This document shows positions 8,133 to 17,053 of a stretch of 33,331 bases of DNA, piece after piece. Numbering within the stretch: the stretch's first letter is position 1; the number at the start of each line of letters is the position of its first letter. Both the position numbers and the translations under genes were made by a program. The notes under the pieces were generated by a model that did not search any database, had not been told where the DNA came from, and saw nothing but the letters and a program-made list of their open reading frames with translations. Origin of the DNA: Planctomycetota bacterium (lineage in GTDB: Bacteria; Planctomycetota; GCA-002687715; DRQF01); contig JACKGY010000021.1 of the NCBI GenBank assembly GCA_020639295.1, positions 1 through 33,331 of the forward strand, written 5' to 3'.

Positions 8133-9575
8133 TCATTTCGACTTCGGCGGCCGGTCGAGCAACAGGTAACGGTCCTGGGCGAGCTGCATGATGATCGCCA
8201 CGTGCGCGGTGGCGAAGGCCGGTCCCCAGCTCCGGTCGGGGTGCGAACCCATCGTCTGACTCTCCCGATTGGGGCGGTAGCCAAAGGCGCCATCGGCCAG
8301 CCGAAGCGACATCAGGAAGGACCGATGGACCTTCCAGTAGGCGGCGAAGTCCTTGCGGCCGGCGATGGCCGAGGCCAGGGCGCCGTTCAGGAGGTGCATC
8401 GTCGGGCAGGCATGACCCTCGTAGAGCTCGCCGAGGCCCCGCTCGTAGTACTTGCGCATGGCGCCGCCGAGCTCGCTCGTGCGATCGAGCTGGGTCAGGG
8501 CCCAGAGCGCGCCCGCGGTCCGGCCCGGGTCGCCGACCCCGGCCTGGCCCGGCTTGGGCGAGTAGGCGACGCCCCCACCGGTGGTGCAGGCCTTCACCCA
8601 CTGGTAGCCGCGGATCACCTTGGCGTCGTCGAGCGGGATGCCGAGGCGCTGGGCCATGCCCATGGCGCCGAGGGCGAAGTTGCTCATGATCTCGAGCTCG
8701 AGATAGCCGAGCGAGTTCGGCCCGCCCGGACCATGCGCCCAGCCGCCGCTCTGCTCCTGGTTGTCCTGGAGCTGCTTCACCATCTCCTCGAGGCGGGCGC
8801 GCCGCTCCTGGTCGTCCTGTCGGGCGAGGTACTCGGCCAGGAAGATCGAACCGTAACCGAGACTCCAGTTGGTCTGGTTCCAGTTGCCCTCCTTGCCGGA
8901 GGCGCTGCGCATCGCGCCCCCGAATTCGCGCTCGTGACCGGCCTGCTTCATCACGAAGTCGGCGGCCCTGCCGATGTGTTCGGCGTACTTCTCCCGGTCG
9001 GCGCCGAGCCAGGCCAGGCCGCTCAGCGCGGCGGTCGCGACCGCCTGGTTCTCGTTCGCCGCCAGCGTCGGTCGACCGTCTTCCCGCTGATCGCGCGCAA
9101 GGAAGTCGAGGGCCTCGGTCAGGACGACCGCCGTCTTCTTGCACTTGCCGGGATCGCTCGCGGTGACCGGAGGGTAGGCCCGCACCCCCAGCCGGATCTT
9201 CTCTTTCTTGCCGGCGCGCAGGACGATCAGGTCGAGTTCCGCCAGCCCGCCGTCCTTCGCCTTGCCGGCCTCGGCGCGCTCGATCTGCGCGCAGAGCAGA
9301 TCGATGAGGTCGTCGTCCTCGTCGGACTGGAGCTTCTTGCCGCCCGCCACCAGGATCAGGTCACCCACCAGAAGCCCGCCCTTCTCGGCCAGGCCGCCGG
9401 GGACGAGCGCCATGATCTGCGCGCCCTGTTCCTTGTCGACGGTCGCCACCAGGGCCTCGGCCTCGAGGCCGCCGAGCGGGTACCAGTCCTCGGTCTTCAT
9501 CGATTCCGGTCGCTGGGCCTCGAGCAGGCCGGCGGCGAGGAGGAGGATGGCGGCGATGGTCGAGGGTCGCGACAT
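8133..9575 (-). CDS. secreted PDZ plus alpha/alpha-barrel (terpene-cyclase-like) protein
   Basis: The 480-residue protein has a signal peptide (residues 1-20, ending LLEAQ). A PDZ-like domain follows (about 25-125), with GGLAEKGGLLVGDLILVAGG as its carboxylate-binding and core strand region. After it comes an alpha/alpha toroid of the prenyltransferase / squalene-cyclase fold (about 140-475), with repeated motifs such as ALDFLARDQREDGRP, ATAALSGLAWLGAD, NWNQTNWSLGYGSIFLAEYL and GALWALTQLDRTSELGG. These repeats build a barrel of paired helices. The catalytic DxDD of cyclases is not evident, so enzymatic cyclisation is unlikely. Planctomycete genomes carry many such PDZ/toroid proteins of unknown function (compare DUF6288), but membership is not proven. 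The start at 9575 has GGAG six bases upstream, and an in-frame extension upstream looks non-coding. Confidence 0.8.
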   Translation of the reverse strand: MSRPSTIAAILLLAAGLLEAQRPESMKTEDWYPLGGLEAEALVATVDKEQGAQIMALVPGGLAEKGGLLVGDLILVAGGKKLQSDEDDDLIDLLCAQIERAEAGKAKDGGLAELDLIVLRAGKKEKIRLGVRAYPPVTASDPGKCKKTAVVLTEALDFLARDQREDGRPTLAANENQAVATAALSGLAWLGADREKYAEHIGRAADFVMKQAGHEREFGGAMRSASGKEGNWNQTNWSLGYGSIFLAEYLARQDDQERRARLEEMVKQLQDNQEQSGGWAHGPGGPNSLGYLELEIMSNFALGAMGMAQRLGIPLDDAKVIRGYQWVKACTTGGGVAYSPKPGQAGVGDPGRTAGALWALTQLDRTSELGGAMRKYYERGLGELYEGHACPTMHLLNGALASAIAGRKDFAAYWKVHRSFLMSLRLADGAFGYRPNRESQTMGSHPDRSWGPAFATAHVAIIMQLAQDRYLLLDRPPKSK

Positions 9576-9699
9576 GAGGTCTCCGGCCGCCGGGCGGCGA
9601 GGTCCTGGACACTGCGATCGAGGCCGGTGCGGGCGAGGGTGATGGTGCAGGGTAGAAGAGCCCGGACGGGCGATCAAGCGTGGCGCCCTCGTCGCCCCT

Positions 9700-11652
9700 T
9701 CAGTTGCGGGGGAGCTGGCTGAGCATGGCCCGGGCTTCGGTCTCGATCTCCGGGTCGGGGGCTGCGGCCAGCAGGGCTTCCAGGGCGGTCCGGCAGCGGG
9801 CATGGCCGCCGAGGCTCAGCCAGGCCCGGGCCTCGATCAGATGCGCGGTCGGGAAGCGCTCGAGATCGCGGTCGAGGCCGTCGAGCGTCACCACGACGAA
9901 ACGGGGCTGCTCGATGCTGTTCCGATCGAGCTGATCGAGCACCTGCAGGCTGCGTTCGTCGCGAAGCTGCTCGTCGCGATCGGCGCTCCTTCCCAGCGAG
10001 TCGAGCAGCTTGGCCGCCTCCGAGCAGTGGCGCCGGGCCTCGCCGAAGCGTGCGGCCCGCAGCGACTCGCGCAGGCGGCCTTGTGCCAGAGGCAGGCGGG
10101 CGAGGGCCAGATCCTTGCCGTACTTGGCCAGGACCGGCTCGACCTCCTTCTGCATCTCGGCCTCGCGGATCGTGTCGGCGGCCGCGTCGAGGCGGCCGTC
10201 GTCGACCTCCTTGCGGGCGCGGTCGAGCAGGGCCGTGAAGGCCTCGATCTTCTTGTTCTCGGTGAGCTTCGCCCGGTCCTCGTTGCCGGCGCTGACGATC
10301 CGGCGGGCCTCGTCGGCCTCCGGGCTGCCCGCCAGGCGATCGGCGGCCATGGTCGCCAGGCGGATCCGCTCGTCGATGCCCAGGACGTCCATGCTGCCGG
10401 CGAGGTCACGGGCCGCGGCGAGGGCCTGCATGCCCTCCTGGCGCAGCCGTTCGCGTTCGGCCTCGAGCCGCTCCGCCTCGAGGCGCCGCTCCTCGTCCCG
10501 CGGGTCGACCTCGGGCGGTTCCGGTTCCGGCCGGACCTCGGGCTTCCTCGGCTTCTCGTCGCCGAGTCCGAACTTGGCCTCGAGTCGCGCGCGCAGCTCC
10601 TTGCCGCTCGGAACCAGATAGAGGAAACCGGCGGCGCCGGCCAGGACGAGCACCAAGAGATAGAGCAGGACCGGCTGCCGCTTCCGCGGCGAGCCGGTCT
10701 CGCCGGCCTGGTAGCCGGCCGATCCGCTCTTGCCCTTGGTGGCCGCGCCCTCGATCGCCTCGAGCAGGTCCTTGCTGCTCTGCCAGCGGTCCTCCGGGCG
10801 CTTCTCGAGACAGCGCATCAGGATGCGCTCGAGGGCCTCGGGGACGTTGGGCGCCAGCGTGCGGATCGATCGCGGCTTGCTCTCGAGGTGGTGGCGCATC
10901 GTGTCCTCGGCGGGGAACACGTTGTGACCGGTGAGCAGCTTGAACGACATGCAGCCGAAGGCGTAGATGTCGGAACGGGCATCGGGTGTCAGTCCCGACC
11001 ACTGTTCCGGCGCCATGTAGGCCGGCGTGCCGGCGATCTTGAACTGGACCGTCTTGTCGGCGCCGACGCCGCTGCCGACGTGGGCGACGCCGAAGTCGGT
11101 GAGCTTGAGCGTACCCTCGGCCGAGAGCAGGACGTTGTGCGGCTTCAGGTCGCGGTGGATCAGCCCGGAGCGATGCGCGGCGCCGAGCGCCTTCAGGATC
11201 TGCCGGGCGTACTGCAGATAGCGGTCGACCGAGATGCGCCCGCACTCCTTCAGGATCGTCGAGAGGCTGACGCCTTCCACCAGCTCCATGGCGATGAAGG
11301 GACGCCCCTTCCAGAAGCCGACCTCATAGATCGTCACCACGTTGGGGTGATTGAGGCGGGCGGCCTTGCGGGCCTCCGAGAGGATGTCCTGGGCGACCCG
11401 ATCGTCGTCGACGCGGTGGGGGAACTTGATCGCGACGTGACGGTGGAGGAGGTTGTCGAAGGCCTTGCAGACCTCACCCTGCGTGCCCTCGCCGAGCACC
11501 TGCGTCAGCGTGAACCGGTCGGCGGGCTGGTTGACCTCGGTGCTCGACCCGTTGCCCGTGCCCTCGGCGCGGGTGCTGGCGATGGTCGGCTCCAGTTCCC
11601 GTTCGGCCCTGGTGTCGATCCGGCGGGTCTTGTCGTCGTCGCCGCTGGTCAT
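9700..11652 (-). CDS. transmembrane Ser/Thr protein kinase (PknB type)
   Basis: The 650-residue Hanks-type kinase is complete: Gly loop GEGTQGEV (54-61), Lys76 in VAIKF, Glu93, catalytic HRDLKPHN (166-173), DFG (186-188) and APE (214-216). A positively charged linker (SPRKR) precedes one transmembrane helix at about 328-347. The remaining 300 residues, outside the membrane, are charged helical repeats ending in a TPR-like segment (ARAWLSLGGHARCRTALEAL). The first 45 residues are flexible and rich in Thr, Asp and Arg (KTRRIDTRAE), a possible autophosphorylation or FHA-docking tail. Such kinases relay envelope or growth signals to cytoplasmic substrates. The sigma factor gene lies immediately upstream on the same strand but ends in its own terminator. 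Confidence 0.94.
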   Translation of the reverse strand: MTSGDDDKTRRIDTRAERELEPTIASTRAEGTGNGSSTEVNQPADRFTLTQVLGEGTQGEVCKAFDNLLHRHVAIKFPHRVDDDRVAQDILSEARKAARLNHPNVVTIYEVGFWKGRPFIAMELVEGVSLSTILKECGRISVDRYLQYARQILKALGAAHRSGLIHRDLKPHNVLLSAEGTLKLTDFGVAHVGSGVGADKTVQFKIAGTPAYMAPEQWSGLTPDARSDIYAFGCMSFKLLTGHNVFPAEDTMRHHLESKPRSIRTLAPNVPEALERILMRCLEKRPEDRWQSSKDLLEAIEGAATKGKSGSAGYQAGETGSPRKRQPVLLYLLVLVLAGAAGFLYLVPSGKELRARLEAKFGLGDEKPRKPEVRPEPEPPEVDPRDEERRLEAERLEAERERLRQEGMQALAAARDLAGSMDVLGIDERIRLATMAADRLAGSPEADEARRIVSAGNEDRAKLTENKKIEAFTALLDRARKEVDDGRLDAAADTIREAEMQKEVEPVLAKYGKDLALARLPLAQGRLRESLRAARFGEARRHCSEAAKLLDSLGRSADRDEQLRDERSLQVLDQLDRNSIEQPRFVVVTLDGLDRDLERFPTAHLIEARAWLSLGGHARCRTALEALLAAAPDPEIETEARAMLSQLPRN

Positions 11653-11658
11653 GGGGGC

Positions 11659-11664
11659 ACTCTA
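11659..11664 (-). promoter_or_regulatory. candidate -10 box of the kinase gene (leaderless)
   Basis: On the minus strand TAGAGT ends six bases before the kinase ATG and no ribosome site lies between, which would place the transcript start at or next to the start codon. The -35 region is weak. The arrangement repeats at 15381 and 26987. Confidence 0.35.
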
Positions 11665-11721
11665 CGCCATTTCCTGGCCGGCTCACAGCATCCGGATCGG
11701 GCGGCCGGAGCCGGCAGAAGA

Positions 11722-11753
11722 AAAGGCGAGGACCGCTCGCGATCCTCGCCTTT
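11722..11753 (-). terminator. rho-independent terminator of the sigma factor gene
   Basis: A perfect 11-bp stem (11722-11732 with 11743-11753) and a 10-base loop are followed on the minus strand by TTTTCTTCTG. It begins 25 bases past the sigma factor stop and separates that gene from the kinase. Confidence 0.85.
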
Positions 11754-11777
11754 CGTTACGGGTATCGACTTCGTCGA

Positions 11778-12986
11778 TCAATTCGTTTCGAGCAACTCCG
11801 CGAGGCGGAAGGCGTCGGGGCCCTGGCGCAGGCGCTCGAAGGCGGCCGCCTCGAGCTGCCGGACCCGCTCCGCCGACACGCCGATCTCCTTGCCGATCTC
11901 GCCCAGCGTGCAGGGCCGGTCGGCCCCGATGCCGAAGCGCATCCGCAGGATCTTCTGGTGCCGCTCGGGCAGGGTGGTGAGCGACTCGCGGATCAGCTGG
12001 CGGATGTCGTCCTGGATGACCTCCTGGTCCGGCGAGACCGCGTTCTGGTCGCCGACCAGGTCGCCCAGGCGGGTCTCGTCGTCGGGACCGGACTCCAGCG
12101 ACAGGACCGGACGGTTCACCGTCGGGTTCGCGAGCATCTCGTTCAGCTTGGCGCGCGCCTCGCCGGGCCCGTTCTCGAAGTCCTCCATCATGGCCTCTTT
12201 CTGGGCCTTGCGGAGGTTCTGGGTGACGTTGACCGGCAACCGGATGGTCCGGCTCTTCTCCTCCAGCGCGCGCAGGATGGCCTGGCGGATCCAGAGGTAG
12301 GCGTAGGTCGAGAAGCGCACCGAGAAGCGGGCCGAGAAGGACTCGGTCGAGCGGATCAGGCCGAGGTTGCCCTCCTGGATCAGCTCGACGTAGGCCATCG
12401 GGCCGCCCTCGAACTTGCGGGCGACGCTCAGCACCAGGCGCAGGTTGCGCTCGATCAACGGCCGGCGCTCGGCGATGAAGTTGGCGCGCAGCTGCTCGAT
12501 GCGTTCCTCGAGCTTGGCGCCACCCTTCTTGACCGCCGCATCCTTGTAGCGATCGAGCGGCGCCGGCCGGAGGCCGACCCAGAGCAGGGCCTTCACCAGC
12601 GGGCAGACGCCACCCTTGCGGCCACCGGCGAAGGGCCGCTTCTTGCGCCGCACGCGGCGGGCGAAGAGGTGATAGAGGCGCTCGGCGAGGGCCTCGACGT
12701 CCTTGCCGCCGGGCTTGGCCTTGGGCGGTCCGGGAATGATGGACCGGGCGCTGATCTCGCCCGACTTCCACTTCTCGAGGTCGTCCCAGACGGCCTGGAG
12801 CCCGGCCTCGGTCCCGAGGAAGCTCTCGGTCCAGCGGTGTCGGGCCATGATGAGGTTGCCCAGGAGGAGGTGCTCCTCCGGGGGGCTCAACAGCTCGTGG
12901 CTGCCGACTTCCTGGAGATAGGCACCCAGGCCGTCGCCCGGCTGGATACCGCTCCCCTTGTCTTCGTAAGTGCTCAGTCTGACCAT
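11778..12986 (-). CDS. sigma-70 family RNA polymerase sigma factor with large insertion
   Basis: The 402-residue protein is a group-2-like sigma factor. Region 1.2 is DGLGAYLQEVGSHELLSPPE (about 18-50). Region 2 is at 176-250, with LRLVLSVARKFEGGPMAYVE, LIQEGNLGLIRSTESF and RFSTYAYLWIRQAILRALEE, the last carrying the -10 recognition helix. Region 3 spans about 255-330 and region 4 about 336-386, with LTLPERHQKILRMRFG written here without its first residue and the -35 helix IGVSAERVRQLEAAAFERLR. Between regions 1.2 and 2 lie about 120 extra residues (52-172), rich in Lys, Gly and Pro in places (GPPKAKPGGKD, RRKKRPFAGGRKGG). The start at 12986 is chosen as the first ATG before conserved sequence; an in-frame ATG at 13031 exists. 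RpoD proper would be longer and carry region 1.1, so this is an alternative factor. Confidence 0.9.
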   Translation of the reverse strand: MVRLSTYEDKGSGIQPGDGLGAYLQEVGSHELLSPPEEHLLLGNLIMARHRWTESFLGTEAGLQAVWDDLEKWKSGEISARSIIPGPPKAKPGGKDVEALAERLYHLFARRVRRKKRPFAGGRKGGVCPLVKALLWVGLRPAPLDRYKDAAVKKGGAKLEERIEQLRANFIAERRPLIERNLRLVLSVARKFEGGPMAYVELIQEGNLGLIRSTESFSARFSVRFSTYAYLWIRQAILRALEEKSRTIRLPVNVTQNLRKAQKEAMMEDFENGPGEARAKLNEMLANPTVNRPVLSLESGPDDETRLGDLVGDQNAVSPDQEVIQDDIRQLIRESLTTLPERHQKILRMRFGIGADRPCTLGEIGKEIGVSAERVRQLEAAAFERLRQGPDAFRLAELLETN

Positions 12987-13557
12987 GTCTCGAAGTCCGG
13001 GATCCGATCCCGTGACGCTTGTTGTTCGCACGCGGCGGGCTCACCGCCCTCGGCCGCGCGAGACGCCGACCCGTGGGGCCCAAGTGGCCCCGTCGTGGTG
13101 GACGTCGCTATCGTTGCTTGCGGTGCGAGTTCCGCGTGGCCAGCGGTCTCGTGTCCGGGCAGCCCACCCTTGCCGGTATCGGGCCTGCCGTCGACGCGCT
13201 CGCTCGCGGACTCCTGTTCCGTGGTCGTCGGAAAGGCGCCTTCGGCATTTCCGACGCTCCGTCAGGAAACCCCCTAAATACGGACTCCACCGAGGTTTTA
13301 CCAGGAGAAAGCTGCCCCGTGCGGAGATTGTCCCCCCTATTTTCGATGCTGCAAGATCCCAGTCCGGAAGTCGCGTCACGGCATGTGTTTGCGAGCGCAG
13401 AATTCATGTCGCTCCAGTGCGTTTCGCGGCCGATCCGGCGAAGCTCGAATCCGGAGCCCCGGGGAGGCGGTTTTTCTGGTCCGGTCGGCCTCGTTAACGT
13501 CCGGCTCGGCGCTTCACGCCATGGCTCGCCAGGAAAAGTCGCTCCGGTCGGGGTCCG
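12987..13557. other. 571-base divergent intergenic region
   Basis: The gap separates the divergent sigma factor and thiI genes. The segment about 13240-13420 is visibly less G+C-rich than its surroundings (it contains CTAAATACGG and GGTTTTACC), as expected for promoter DNA, but I could not settle a convincing -35/-10 pair for either gene. Open frames crossing the gap show no domain and no coding bias, so I call no gene here. A small RNA or 5' leader cannot be excluded. Confidence 0.5.
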
Positions 13558-14721
13558 ATGGAATCGCTCTACCTCATCCACTACGGCGAGCTGGCCCTGA
13601 AACAGGGTAACCGTCGGCTTTTCGAGGACCGTCTGGTCCGCAACCTGGAATCGGCCTGCCGCCCGGTGGTGCCGGTGAAGGTGACCCGGCTCTATGGCCG
13701 GTTGAGCCTCCGACCGGAGGTCGAGGACTTCGACCATCAGGCCCTCTCCGAGCGCATCCGGGACGTCTTCGGGATCACCTGGTTCGCGCGCGCCCTCGGG
13801 GCCGAGGCCAGCTTCGAGAACCTCTGCGCCATCACCGAGGCCATCCTGCCCCCGGGCGAGCACAGTTTCGGCGTGAAGGCCAAGAAGGCGGAGCAGACCT
13901 GGTCGCGAGGTGCCACCGAGACGGCGCGCGACCTGGGCGCCGACGTCGTCGCCCGGCGCGGCTGGAAGGTGGACCTCACCGCGCCCGACATCTGGATCCG
14001 GGCGGAGATCGCCAGCGGTCGCGTCTTCGTCACCGTCGAGCGCCAGCAGGGCCTGCGCGGCCTGCCCGTCGGCTCCTCGGGCCGGGTGCTCTGCCTGCTT
14101 TCGGGCGGCATCGACTCGCCGGTCGCGGCCTTCAAGATGATGTCGCGCGGCTGCGAGGTCGAGGCCCTGCACTTCCACTCGGCGCCCTACACCAGCCGCG
14201 CGAGCCAGGACAAGGTGACCGAGCTGGCCCGCGAGCTCACCCGCTACCAGCCCACGGTGCGTCTCGGCATGGTCCCCTTCGCCGGGCTCCAGCAGGAGAT
14301 CGTCCAGAAGACGCCCCAGCAGTACCGGGTCCTGCTCTACCGCCGCTTCATGCTGAGGATCGCCGAGCGACTGGCGCGCCGACGCAAGATCGTCGCCCTG
14401 GTCACCGGCGAGAGCGTCGGTCAGGTCGCGTCCCAGACCCTCACCAACATGAACACCGTGGACAGCGTGGCCGGACTGCCGGTGCTGCGGCCCCTGGTCG
14501 GGAGCGACAAGGAGGAGATCTCCGCCATCGCTCGTCGGGCCGGGACCTTCGAGATCAGCATCCAGCCGCACGAGGACTGCTGCAGCTTCCTCATGCCTCG
14601 GCGACCGGCCACCACCAGTCGACCCGACGAGCTCGAGGAGGTCGAGCAGGCCCTCGACGTCGAGGGCCTGCTCCGTTCGGTTCTCGACCAGGTCGAGTTC
14701 ATGGAGATCGACCGACGCTGA
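13558..14721 (+). CDS. thiI: tRNA 4-thiouridine synthase ThiI (no rhodanese domain)
   Basis: The 387-residue cytoplasmic enzyme adenylates U8 of tRNA and transfers sulfur to it; it may also supply sulfur for thiamine synthesis. The order is the N-terminal ferredoxin-like domain (LIHYGELALKQGNRRLFEDR), the THUMP RNA-binding domain (about 60-165) and the PP-loop ATPase with SGGIDSP at 182-188. The family segment TGESVGQVASQTLTNM follows, with the terminal HEDCCSFLMPRRPAT, which parallels the DCC motif of Bacillus ThiI. The E. coli enzyme is about 480 residues with a rhodanese domain; this one stops before it, so sulfur must come from a partner protein. GGGG lies shortly before the ATG. It converges with dps with only 16 bases between, where a 6-bp hairpin (14712-14728) spans the stop. 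Confidence 0.95.
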   Translation: MESLYLIHYGELALKQGNRRLFEDRLVRNLESACRPVVPVKVTRLYGRLSLRPEVEDFDHQALSERIRDVFGITWFARALGAEASFENLCAITEAILPPGEHSFGVKAKKAEQTWSRGATETARDLGADVVARRGWKVDLTAPDIWIRAEIASGRVFVTVERQQGLRGLPVGSSGRVLCLLSGGIDSPVAAFKMMSRGCEVEALHFHSAPYTSRASQDKVTELARELTRYQPTVRLGMVPFAGLQQEIVQKTPQQYRVLLYRRFMLRIAERLARRRKIVALVTGESVGQVASQTLTNMNTVDSVAGLPVLRPLVGSDKEEISAIARRAGTFEISIQPHEDCCSFLMPRRPATTSRPDELEEVEQALDVEGLLRSVLDQVEFMEIDRR

Positions 14722-14737
14722 CCGTCGGCTCCGGAAC

Positions 14738-15178
14738 TCAGCCCTCGAGGAAGGCGCGGAGCATCCAGATGGTCTTCTCCTGGCCCTCGCGAACCCCGTC
14801 GAGCACGGCGACGCTGCCGCGGTCGCCGGCCTTCTCGGCGACCTCGATGGTCTGACCGAGGTTGGCCACCATCGTGTTCAGGTCGCTGATCAGCTCGGCC
14901 ACCATGCCCTTGTCGTTCAGGGTCTCGGGCTGCTCCTTCAGGCGCGAGAGCTCGAGGTTCTCCTTCAGCGTCACCGGCGGCCGGCCGCCCACCGTCAGGC
15001 TGCGTTCGGCGAAGGAGTCGATGTGGGTGGCCCACTCGGTGTAGAGCTCCTCGAACTTGAGGTGCAGGCCGAAGAAGTTCTTGCCGCGAACGTTCCAGTG
15101 GAAGTGGCGGAGCTTCTGGTAGAGGACCGTGGCGTCGGCGGTCAGGGTCCGAAGGTTCTTGATCAGGTCGTTGCTCAT
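14738..15178 (-). CDS. dps: Dps / ferritin-like DNA-protection protein
   Basis: The 146-residue protein is a four-helix ferritin-like Dps. Twelve copies form a shell that oxidises Fe2+ with peroxide and protects DNA. The first helix carries LYQKLRHFHWNVRGKNF, and the intersubunit ferroxidase site is visible as the His of HWNV with LHLKFEELYTEWATHIDSFA (His, Glu and Asp ligands). The family signature DxxAER reads here as DSFAER. No DNA-binding lysine tail is present at the N-terminus beyond SNDLIKN. The start at 15178 is fixed by AAGGAGG six bases upstream; an ATG ten codons earlier lacks a ribosome site. Its upstream region contains a sigma-54-type promoter and faces a NorR-like activator gene, suggesting regulated rather than constitutive expression. 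Confidence 0.93.
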   Translation of the reverse strand: MSNDLIKNLRTLTADATVLYQKLRHFHWNVRGKNFFGLHLKFEELYTEWATHIDSFAERSLTVGGRPPVTLKENLELSRLKEQPETLNDKGMVAELISDLNTMVANLGQTIEVAEKAGDRGSVAVLDGVREGQEKTIWMLRAFLEG

Positions 15179-15233
15179 GGTTTCCTCCTTGAGACGGCTT
15201 GGGTTCATCCTGTGATCGCTTCATCCCGACTGT

Positions 15234-15249
15234 AGCGAGCCCCGTGCCG
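15234..15249 (-). promoter_or_regulatory. sigma-54 (-24/-12) promoter candidate for dps
   Basis: The minus strand reads CGGCACGGGGCTCGCT, matching the sigma-54 consensus TGGCACG-N4-TTGCW at 10 of 12 specified positions with the invariant GG-N10-GC spacing. Transcription would start near 15224, giving a 46-base leader that ends in the strong dps ribosome site. A sigma-54 activator gene is divergent from it. Confidence 0.55.
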
Positions 15250-15329
15250 ACAGTCTCTGGCATGTGGCATAAATCAATTGCTCCTTGCGTCTTGCGACAA
15301 TGCGACCGTTTTCGTCCCTGCGGTGGATT

Positions 15330-15343
15330 AACGATATATCGTT
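15330..15343. promoter_or_regulatory. palindromic activator-site candidate
   Basis: AACGATATATCGTT is a perfect 14-bp palindrome, strikingly A+T-rich in this genome. It lies about 112 bases upstream of the predicted dps transcript start (usual enhancer distance) and just upstream of the activator's own -35 box, where it could also mediate autoregulation. Confidence 0.5.
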
Positions 15344-15356
15344 GCGGTCGTCATAC

Positions 15357-15386
15357 TTGACCGGGCGTGACGACATTTCGTAGTCT
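15357..15386 (+). promoter_or_regulatory. promoter of the NorR-like gene, probably leaderless
   Basis: TTGACC, an 18-base spacer and TAGTCT end six bases before the ATG at 15393. No ribosome site is present in the six bases, so transcription would begin at or within a base or two of the start codon. Confidence 0.45.
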
Positions 15387-15392
15387 GCGACC

Positions 15393-16844
<1,452 letters not shown>

Positions 16845-16868
16845 TCGTCGGGAGCCCCGACAAAAGGC

Positions 16869-16896
16869 CAGGCGCCTCCCGAGAGAGAGGCGCCTG
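16869..16896. terminator. hairpin between convergent genes, likely bidirectional terminator
   Basis: A perfect 10-bp stem CAGGCGCCTC/GAGGCGCCTG with an 8-base loop lies 24 bases past the NorR-like gene. On the minus strand it is followed by GCCTTTTG, and on the plus strand by a GA tract and then TTTT. It could end transcripts from both sides. Confidence 0.6.
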
Positions 16897-16956
16897 TGAG
16901 AGAGAGAGAGTTTTCAACGTCGCGGGGCCGAGGTTCGAGAGAGATGAGAGAGAGAG
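16881..16956. repeat. GA-dinucleotide microsatellite tracts
   Basis: Four alternating GA runs (16881-16889, 16898-16910, 16937-16944, 16946-16956) lie in the 209-base convergent gap. The first falls within the hairpin loop and its right arm. Simple repeats of this kind are otherwise absent from the window. Confidence 0.8.
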
Positions 16957-17053
16957 TCTTGGAGAGCCCTCGGTCCCTTCCGCTGACAACTCATGCTCGG
17001 ATGAAATCCCGGTCGCTTGACCGCCTTTCCGAGAAAAGTCCCGCTCGCTCCCG

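Noticed and set aside
13019..13600. 193-codon open frame in the sigma/thiI gap
   Set aside because: No ribosome site, no recognisable domain, and an irregular composition across the A+T-richer promoter segment; it also runs into thiI in another frame.
15266..15282. TGGCAT...TTGCT as a plus-strand sigma-54 promoter
   Set aside because: The GG to GC distance is two bases too long for a sigma-54 site, and the NorR-like gene has a better sigma-70-type promoter.
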